Below are positions 44,401 through 51,800 of a stretch of DNA of 64,000 nucleotides, piece after piece; the stretch's first letter is position 1, and each line of letters starts with the position of its first letter. Source of the stretch: an uncultured Aquimonas sp. (GTDB lineage: Bacteria > Pseudomonadota > Gammaproteobacteria > Xanthomonadales > Xanthomonadaceae); the NCBI RefSeq assembly GCF_937888285.1, contig NZ_CALART010000029.1, positions 62,001 through 126,000 of the forward strand, given 5' to 3'. Made by a program: the position numbers and the translations under genes. Below the pieces are notes generated by a model. It had not been told where the DNA came from, searched no databases, and worked only from the letters and a program-made list of their open reading frames with translations.

Positions 44401-45973
44401 ACAGAAGCGCCTCGACGGGGCGCTCCTGGTTGGCCTTCACCGTCTGCGCGATCACCGGCTCCAGCGCGCTCTTGATGAGCTCCTGCACCAGGCTGTCGGG
44501 GGTGTAGTAGCTGCCCGTGAGCTTGCGGGTATTGCCCTTGGTGGAGGCGTTGGTCTCATCGTCGCCCACGAAGGCCAGGCGCGCCGTGACAGGCGAGGCC
44601 AGGCCCTGCGGTTCCGGCACCAGCTCCAGCAGGCTTTCATAAACGCTGCCCAGCTCCTCCGGGCCCATATCGCGGTAGTTGACGCGCGACAGGCTGCCAT
44701 CGGCACGGAACCAGCCGAGCTGGAACACGGCGGCCAGCAGGTGGCGGTTGTCGAGCTGTGCGGCGTCGAGCCTTGGGCACTGGTTGGTGTCGAACAAGCC
44801 GCCCAGCGCTGGCAGGCCAAGGGCGGGCTCGCCCCGGGCCAGCGCGTTGAAGGTGATGGTGAGCGCCTGCCAGAGGTCAGCATGGCGGTCGTGCTGACTG
44901 CGGCGCACGGCGCGCTCGCGCAGCCAGGTCATCGAGTAGCCGGCCAGGTAGCGCGCCTTGGCCTCGTCGGCGGCGTCCGGCGTAAAGACCAGACGCTCTC
45001 CCGTGCCGCGGTCACGGCGGTCTTCCACGGTGGACAGGAAGATCAACCGGTATACCAGCCGCAGCAGCTCTTCGAAGAAGGCCTGTCGGTCGTAGCCGTC
45101 TTCAGCGGTCTGCAAGGCTGCGCGGAGCGCGCCGTTGGCCGGATGCGAAAGAAAGCCGGTGCCCAGTGCGCGGAGCGCGTTCGCTACCTGGTCACGAAGC
45201 TTGCCGCGAACGGTGACGCCCGCCTGTTGGCCGGCAGCCCGCCAGCGCTCCCAGGGACAGTCGTTCGGCGCTGAGTTGGCTGCGCCAAAGCGGGTGGCAT
45301 GGGCCAGCAGCCAGAAGGCGCTGAAATCGGCCAGCAGCTCTTCGTTGAACAGTGCCTCCAGGTCCACCTCGATGTAGACGGGGCGGGTCAGGCTGGCGTT
45401 ATCGCGCAGGATGCGCAGCGTCAGGCCGTTGCTGACGATGGCCCAGAGCGAGGCATCGCTGGCGTTCAGTGCCTCCTGCGCCAGCATGAAGGGGCTGCGG
45501 CGGCGGGTCTTGCCGGTGTCGGGGTTGGTTTCGCCAAAGCGCTCGGTGGCGGCGTCCAGGGCTTCGTCGAAGCCTGCGAGGACCAGTGGAACACGGCCGT
45601 TGCCGGCGGCGTGGCCGATGGCGTAATGGTGGCCCGTCTGCACGATCGGCGGGCAAGGGGCGGCGTCGTTGAAGTGCAACACGTCGCGCAGCAGTGGCAG
45701 CAGCCACTCGCGCACGGTGACCTCGTGGGCGCGCACGTCCAGCCGCTGCCGCAGTGTCTGGAAGTCTTGCCAGAGGTTGAGGGCGATTTTGAAGTCGCGC
45801 GCAATTTCGTCGCGCAGCTTCAGGCCCTTGGGCAGCTGATAGTGGCTCTCGGTCTGTTCGGTAGCCCTGGGGTCGCCCAGCACGGTCAGCCGGGTCAGCT
45901 CCTCGGCCGGGATGAGGCCGCCTTCGATGCGGATGGCGCGGTAGGCCAGCTGGTGGGTCGTTCTCTTGGCCAT
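41498..45973 (-). CDS. Eco57I-type adenine DNA methyltransferase (large, restriction/DISARM-like)
   Basis: The 1491-residue protein has the N6-adenine MTase motif I LTICDPACGSGHFLLSAARR (near 528), motif IV VMLGNPPWERIKLQ (near 794) and the Eco57I-type CIYGVDKNPMAIQLAKTALW in between. The N-terminal ~500 residues (SHYQLPKGLKLRDEIARDF, then DVRAHEVTVREWLLPLL) resemble the helical N-terminus of type IIG/PglX enzymes. A target-recognition region fills 1000-1400. It probably marks self DNA for the helicases of the same operon. A PD-(D/E)xK active site in the N-terminus is not evident. It lies 4 bp after the SNF2-type gene. Confidence 0.88.
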   Translation of the reverse strand: MAKRTTHQLAYRAIRIEGGLIPAEELTRLTVLGDPRATEQTESHYQLPKGLKLRDEIARDFKIALNLWQDFQTLRQRLDVRAHEVTVREWLLPLLRDVLHFNDAAPCPPIVQTGHHYAIGHAAGNGRVPLVLAGFDEALDAATERFGETNPDTGKTRRRSPFMLAQEALNASDASLWAIVSNGLTLRILRDNASLTRPVYIEVDLEALFNEELLADFSAFWLLAHATRFGAANSAPNDCPWERWRAAGQQAGVTVRGKLRDQVANALRALGTGFLSHPANGALRAALQTAEDGYDRQAFFEELLRLVYRLIFLSTVEDRRDRGTGERLVFTPDAADEAKARYLAGYSMTWLRERAVRRSQHDRHADLWQALTITFNALARGEPALGLPALGGLFDTNQCPRLDAAQLDNRHLLAAVFQLGWFRADGSLSRVNYRDMGPEELGSVYESLLELVPEPQGLASPVTARLAFVGDDETNASTKGNTRKLTGSYYTPDSLVQELIKSALEPVIAQTVKANQERPVEALLSLTICDPACGSGHFLLSAARRLADEVALHRAAAEREGGAPTPADYRHALRDVVSRCIYGVDKNPMAIQLAKTALWLEAYSPDRPLSFIDHHLRVGDALLGVLDPKVLENGIPDEAYTALSGDDKEVAKALKKQNKTDLKSWRQIASGDLFSKSGLITQALSVETLDDDTPEHLAAKRRAWSLAEAEAQRSTFARLADTYVAAFLAPKLADAGDTVPLSGYLWGVLSGQAPKAAVEDAAQALCRQHSVFHWWLAFPQVAAKGGFSVMLGNPPWERIKLQEEEFFATRSPLVAMAKNKAERAQRIEWLREGVLLHRVNPDLERAEGLTPPNRAEMALYASFIAARRGAEAASLYAHDSRRYPLTGVGDVNTYALFSETFLQATSPSGRAGFIVPTGIATDDSTKHFFDAVSEGRLVSLWDLRTGPGLFSEIGHQRFKFCLLTLGSAPAADFAFFALQVDELADRRRHFQLTPSEFSLINPNTRTCPVLRSERDAELTKKLYRAAPVLIAEGETDNDGKVLRPEANPWGIRFQTMFHMSGDSGLFADAPAAASTPGRQPLYEAKMIHQFDHRWATYVDAASGTVSEVETADVSNAQKADPACTVRPRYWVDEREVLARTARVPSRVARAWLLTHCEGPYSEIEDEKSLEFAVASWLAGEWMSRLCGGALKGASAKVLAEAQWRATAEMDSNAAPLLGALRRTRGGEDLSNWAKWARQDAETPFGDAEETAIRSWQGTFHGLSNDGTRIGSLLNFVDEWMDRRSPRWLMGWRDICRSTDERTVIASVIPRLGVGHTLPLLFTEQPATLNAALLGNWCSLTFDYVARTKVGGTHLTYGYLKQFPVLPPDRYTEADLAFIVPRVLELTYTAHDLEAWGQDLTAYDPRPAADQGRPFAWNPERRAQLRAELDAYYARLYGLTRDELRYILDPKDVMGEDYPSETFRVLKEGELRAYGEYRTRRLVLEAWDRQSC

Positions 45974-45977
45974 GGCC

Positions 45978-48836
45978 TCAAGCTCCCACGGCGTGTGTCG
46001 CTGCTGCGCCCGAGTCTGGCAGCAGCACGTACAGGCCCATCACATCCACCGGCAAGCTGGCGGTGACCTGATAGCTGCCTCGTCCTTCAGCCGCTTCGCG
46101 CACTCGACGGTGGTCTTGCAGCAAGGCCTGGGCACGCGCCTTGGCGATGGCTTCGAGTTGGGGCTGCCACCCTGGCAATGCCTCCAGCGCGGATTGAAGT
46201 TGGCGGTCGCGCAGCGGCACGGGCATGTTGCGGGTGGCCTCCGCGCCGAGCAGTTGACGGGTTTGCTCGGGGCCGAGTTCGGAAAGCGGTTCGGCACCCA
46301 TCGCGGCCACCGCTACGGCCTCTTCGCACATCAGAAGGCGGGTGGCTGTGCCTTGGGTGACCGTGAGCTGATGGCGGATACGCAGCAGCAGCACCGTGGT
46401 CTTGAGGCTGATGGCGCCGACAAAGGCGGCGCCGGCGCGGGCGACCGCCGCAGCATCGTCCGCTGAGGAGGTGGCATCCAACGCCTGTTCCAGCAGCGTG
46501 TCGGCCAGTACGGCCACCAGTGGGTGCGTGCGATGGATGAAGCTGGCCCCCTGCGCTGCGGGTTGCTGGAAGTCGATGCGCAGCGTGCCGGACAGACCTT
46601 CGGCCGCGAGACGTTCCTGAACAGCAGGAGGCAGGTGATCGGTAAGCAGCTTGTAGTGCTGTTTCGCGGGCTGCAGAGGGGCACCCAGCTGACTAGCGGC
46701 GCGATGGACGAAGCGCTCGACGTCGGCCTCACCGCCGAGCACGGCCGAGGACTTTCGCCACTCCGGCAATACGTCTTCGGGCTTCAGGCGGCGCTGCGCG
46801 AAGATGCTGCGGTTCTGCTTGGCCTTCTCCTTGGCGCTTTGCCAAGCAAGCTCGATCTCCTTGGCCGGTGCGCCAAACAGCTCAAGCTGCGACTGTGCGT
46901 TGAGCGGCGCGCCTTTGCGCATCAGCACCGCATTCATCAGGGCCTGGGTGAGCTTGCCCTCGTCGTCGGGCATGGGCACCAGTACGCCCAGTTCCTTACG
47001 AATACTCTCGGCCTTGCGCAGGATGACCTGCAGCACCGCGCCATCGACAGGGTTGTCCTCGCCGAAGAGCATGGTGCTGCGGACTTCACGGGCCTTCTGG
47101 CCGAAGCGGTCCACTCGGCCTTCGCGCTGCTCGTGGCGCGTCGGATTCCAGCTCAGGTCGTAGTGCACGACCGCAGTGAACAGTCCCTGCAGATTGATGC
47201 CTTCGGAAAGGCAGTCGGTAGCGACCAGGATGCGTACTTCGCTATCGCCCAGCTGCTCCACTGCGGCTTCGCGTTCGTCCGGCGTCAGTTCGCCGGTGAC
47301 TGCCTTCACGGTTGCCGACTTGAACTTGTTTTGCAGGGCGGCCGCCAGATAGTGCGCGGTGGCGATGTAGCGGCAGAACACCACCGGCTGGAAGCCGTCC
47401 TTGAGCAGGACGGCAAGGTGCTCCTGCAGCTTGGCGAGCTTGGGGTCGTTCTGTTGGCCGGCCAGGGCGCTTGCGCTGGCCATCAGCTCCTGCAGGCGGA
47501 GGCTGTCCTCGGTTTGCGCGCCGGGCTCGATATCGTCGGTCGATAGGGCATCTTCGCTGCCGTCCAGAACGCGTTCGCTCGCCTGAGCCTCGAACTCTTC
47601 CAGCGATGCCGCTTGCGGTACGTCGGCGTCGCCTTGGGCGCTGTGCAGACGCGTGCGTAGGGCGTTGACGGCTGCTGCGGGGGACGAGGAAATGCAGCGG
47701 AGCAGGGCCAGCGCCGCCCACCAGTTCATCCGCTGCTCGCGCAAGCCCTGGCCCTCGGAGCGCTCAACCAGCTCGCGCGCGTAGGCCAGCACATCATCGA
47801 AGAGCTTTCCCCATGCGCCGGTCAGTCGGTAGGTGATTTCGGCCGACTTGCGCTCCGGGAACATGGAGGTGTCTTGCCACTCTGCAATGTCGGGACGGCG
47901 GCGCTGCACGAAGTGGCGGGAAAGGGCCTCGCGCAGGTCGGTGCGTTGGCCCGGGGGCAGGTCCTTGAGTTGGGTGAACTCCGGGCGCAGAAGCCCCAGC
48001 AGGTTGAAGAAGGCCTCTTCGTCGCCGCTGTGCGGTGTTGCGGTCAGAAGAACCAGATGCCTTTCGGCATCCGCGGCCAACCCTTTGAGCAACTGGTAGC
48101 GCTGTTGACGGCCTTGACCGGCCTGCGTGCAGGTATGCGCCTCATCGACGATGACGAACTCCGGGCAGAAGCGCTGGAAGGCCTCCCGACGGCGCTCGGA
48201 CTTGATGTAGTCCAGGCTGACCACCGTGTAGGGGTGGGCATCGAACAGGGACGCTCCTGGCGGCAGGTCACGCTCCAGTCGATCCGCGGTGTTGGAGCGA
48301 ACGACCACAGCGGGGATATGGAAGCGGGTGACCAACTCGCGCTGCCATTGCTCGCAGAGGTGCGGGGGGCACAGAACGGCGAGGCGCTGGATCTCGCCGC
48401 GGTCGAGCATTTCCCGGGCAATCAGGGCGCCCTCGATGGTCTTGCCGATACCGACGTCATCGGCAATCAGCAGGCGGACTGTCGGGAGTTTCAGTGCCAT
48501 CAGCAGGGGCACGAGCTGATAGGCGCGGGGCTCGACGGCGATGTTGCCGAAGCTGCGGAAGGGCCCCGCACCGCTGCGCAGCTTGAGCTGCAGAGCATCC
48601 AGCAGCAACTGACTGGCTGAGTGATTGCGCGCTTCTTCAACAGTGGGCCAAGGGAAGATGGCAGGCACAACAGGCTGGCGTTCAAGCGGCAGGTAGACGA
48701 GCGTCTCGTCGCGCTCACCACCGCCCAGCGGACGCAAGCGCAGGGTCTGCTGATCCGATTCGGGCAGGACAATCCACTCGCGTCCGCGGGCAGACACAAG
48801 GCTTCCTGGGAGGAACTCTGGCAAAGGTGCATTCAT
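45978..48836 (-). CDS. SNF2/DEAD-type helicase (DrmD-like)
   Basis: The 952-residue protein has Walker A LIADDVGIGKTIEGALIARE (about 123-140), DEAH box EFVIVDEAHTCTQ (near 229), LLTATPHSGDEEAFF, and helicase C motifs VVHYDLSWNPTRHEQREGRV, then DRFGQKAREV near 575. The N-terminus (MNAPLPEFLPGSLVSARGRE, REWIVLP) matches the small barrel that begins DISARM DrmD-type helicases. In DISARM, DrmD is the class I helicase next to the adenine methylase. The start overlaps the large DUF1998 helicase gene by 4 bp. The C-terminal 300 residues are helical and family-specific. Confidence 0.85.
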   Translation of the reverse strand: MNAPLPEFLPGSLVSARGREWIVLPESDQQTLRLRPLGGGERDETLVYLPLERQPVVPAIFPWPTVEEARNHSASQLLLDALQLKLRSGAGPFRSFGNIAVEPRAYQLVPLLMALKLPTVRLLIADDVGIGKTIEGALIAREMLDRGEIQRLAVLCPPHLCEQWQRELVTRFHIPAVVVRSNTADRLERDLPPGASLFDAHPYTVVSLDYIKSERRREAFQRFCPEFVIVDEAHTCTQAGQGRQQRYQLLKGLAADAERHLVLLTATPHSGDEEAFFNLLGLLRPEFTQLKDLPPGQRTDLREALSRHFVQRRRPDIAEWQDTSMFPERKSAEITYRLTGAWGKLFDDVLAYARELVERSEGQGLREQRMNWWAALALLRCISSSPAAAVNALRTRLHSAQGDADVPQAASLEEFEAQASERVLDGSEDALSTDDIEPGAQTEDSLRLQELMASASALAGQQNDPKLAKLQEHLAVLLKDGFQPVVFCRYIATAHYLAAALQNKFKSATVKAVTGELTPDEREAAVEQLGDSEVRILVATDCLSEGINLQGLFTAVVHYDLSWNPTRHEQREGRVDRFGQKAREVRSTMLFGEDNPVDGAVLQVILRKAESIRKELGVLVPMPDDEGKLTQALMNAVLMRKGAPLNAQSQLELFGAPAKEIELAWQSAKEKAKQNRSIFAQRRLKPEDVLPEWRKSSAVLGGEADVERFVHRAASQLGAPLQPAKQHYKLLTDHLPPAVQERLAAEGLSGTLRIDFQQPAAQGASFIHRTHPLVAVLADTLLEQALDATSSADDAAAVARAGAAFVGAISLKTTVLLLRIRHQLTVTQGTATRLLMCEEAVAVAAMGAEPLSELGPEQTRQLLGAEATRNMPVPLRDRQLQSALEALPGWQPQLEAIAKARAQALLQDHRRVREAAEGRGSYQVTASLPVDVMGLYVLLPDSGAAATHAVGA

Positions 48837-51800
48837 GAGGTTTTTGGTTTGCCGGGGCCGAAGAGGTCGGCGTTGTTATTGAAGATTGCTTGCCAACTTT
48901 CCGTGTCTTTCGGAAAGCGAACCACGAGGTAGCCGAGTTCATCGAGCTTGCGGTCAACGACCGAGTCGTGCGCCCGCTGGGTGTCGGTCTCGTGGTGCGG
49001 GCCGTCGATGAAGATGGCCAGATTCAGGTCATCGTAGAAGAAGTCTGCGCAGGCGCTGGCGCCGGGGATGTTGTGTTGGCCCCGATCAGGCTTGCGGTAA
49101 CCCTGCTCGGCGACGTGGCCCAGCCAGGCGTGCTCCAAGGTGCTGCCCGCGGTTCGGGCGAGCTGTGCATCGTGCTCCTGCGGCGCGCGGCCTTGAGTGC
49201 CTTGGTTGGCGGAGGCCCGAGTCAGACGGCATAGCATGTCGAGCAGCACACCCCCTGCCGCCTTGTCCTTGCGGTCGATAAGCGTGTGATCAGGCTGGTT
49301 GTAGTACGACAGCAGGCAGCGGTAACAGCCTGCCTCGCAATAGGGAGCGCCGCTATGGTCCAGCTCCTCGACCAGGCTGTCCCGCTTCCATGCTTGCCCG
49401 GTGGGCGGCGCCTTGAAGTGCATGACCTCCAGAGCCTTGGCTGCCACGGCTGCCAAGGCATCGGGCTCGGTGGCGAGGCGTGTGAGCACGCCGGCACCGC
49501 CCTCGGCCGCTTCGAAGAGCAGGATGGACTGGCGGTGGTCGCGCGAGGGCAGCGGCTCGGCCATGAGCTCGCTTTCTTCGAGTTGGTAGACGGCTTCGAT
49601 GCCGCGCTTGAGCGCGTACTGCAACGTGGTCAGCGTCTCTGAGTGGAGCTCGCCCAGTCCCGCATGGGGACGCACGATGAGGATGTTCCGACGGTCCTCC
49701 ACGTACGGGACGATGCGTTGAGGCGGAGTCCTGTCGGGCGGAGCATCATTGTCTGGCTCGGGGTCACTACTACCGTCGTCCACGCCACCGACCCAGTGGC
49801 CAGTGACCGGGTTCATCATGAATCCTTGGATGGACTTCTCTTTGCGGCGCCGCCAGCCAAAGTTCATGCGCCAAACCGTGGCGGCGGGGCCGTACTGCAA
49901 CTCAAGAAGAGGGCCGCTCGCGTCTTCCACTACGGTGGTGACCATCTGGAGCTTGCCCTCGGCTTCAGCGAACTGCAGGGTGGTCTGCATCTCGTAGCCT
50001 TGGCGCACGCGCTCTTCTTCGTTGGCAGTTATGCGCTCGGCTCGCTTGGTCGAGACGTTCTCGATGCGATAGAGGCTCTTGATCTCCTGCGCTTGTGCCA
50101 GCGAGGCGCCACACGAGACGCAGCGATCGGCATCGCGCTGCGACCGGAAGTGGCCGTAGCCGCATGCGGGGCAGAGCCGAGCCACCTCGGTGGGCAATCG
50201 AGAGCCGTCCGTGACCTGATCGTTTCCGGTGATGGTCAGCAGCGCCTTGGTTACCCGGTACTGGCTGCCTTCGTGATAGATCAGGCTGTAGGGACCGAAC
50301 TCTCCCAGCGCCAGGAAGCGAGGGCGCGACAGGAAACTCTCACGGCCGATGGAGCCGCGGCGTGCTGGCAGGTAGGCCAGTAGGGGCAGGCGCGGGAAGT
50401 TGTATCCCGGCAGGAAACCCTGAGAGGCGAGGTAGCGATACGTGTAGAAGTCGGAGTTGAAGGCGCTGTCGCCTGCGAGCAGCAGATCGCGTTGCTTGCG
50501 TGCTTCGTTGTGGCGCTGCTGGGCTTCACGCCGCTCGCGTTCGCTGGCAGCCGGGTTGTTCTCAATCTTGAAGTTGAGCTCGATGGCTTGCGCCGTAGCT
50601 CGGTAAAGATCGCGCCAGCGCTGCAGTGCGCCGTCGAACTCTTTGTAGGCACGCTGGAACACCGACTCGGCCCATTGGTCGGTGTACCAAGGCGCATTTC
50701 GCGGGGTCAGCTCGCTGGCGAGCATTGAAAGGACGCGCAGTCCGCGCTCGTGGGCGCGTCGTTTCGCTTCGGGCTTGTCGAGGTCGCTGGCCATGTCCTC
50801 GGTGATCGGCAGGGCCTCTGGCTGGTTCATGTCCAACAGGTCGCGAACACTGTTGCCAAGTCGCTTTCCGGTCTCGGCAAGCCAGATGGCGTGCATGTGG
50901 CTTTTCACCAGCTCCAGATTGGCGAGGTCCAGCGTCGGTGCATTCACTTGCCCATGCACCATGCGAACAGGGTCGCGGAAGTAGTACTGATCGTGAGGCG
51001 ACTGGCTGGCGCAATAGGTGATGACTAGCGCGGGCTGGCCCGCACGGCCCGCGCGACCGCTGCGCTGCGCGTAGTTCGCAGGGGTGGGCGGAACGTTACG
51101 CATGTAGACCGTGTTGAGCGAGGAAATATCGACGCCCAACTCCATGGTCGGCGAGCAGAACAGCACCGGCAGCCATTGGAGCTCCATGCCGTTCTTCTGG
51201 CGCCACTCGTCACGGTCCTTGTCGGTGAAGCGGAAGCGCGCCTCGCGCTCCAAGCGATCATCTTGCTCCACCTGGGCGGTGTGCTCGCGGGCCTCGAAGT
51301 CGAAAAGCTGGTGCACCGGGCTGCCCAGCAGGCCGGCGATGTTGCGGTAGAGAGCACGGAAGAAGGTGTTGTCCTCAGCTTGCCTCTGGCTCTTTCCGTC
51401 TCCCAGCTCCCATAGGAGTGCCGTGCCGTTGAGTTGCCATCCGGTCAGACCAACATCCGTCTCCTCCCTGCGGACAAGGCCATAGGATTCGGCTGCCCTC
51501 AGTAGGGCGCCCACTACGTTCGGCCAAGTCTGGTCGTTGATGTCCTTGTAGTACGGGTTACTGCCGCCCCAGGTGCTTGCCTTGCGCAACTCGCGTCCGA
51601 GACGGGAGCGGCTTGAACCGATGACGAGGAAGTCTTCCAGCTGGACGCGTCGATTGCGTCGATCGGTCTCGTCTTTGGGACGAGTGGTCACGAACCAGCG
51701 GGCTGGGACCGGGCGCTCGTCCTCCGTGAAGCCCCAAGGCTCCCGCAGGTTGGCGTAACTCTGGGTTCGCAACTGATCCAGCTCGGTGCGGTCGAGGTAG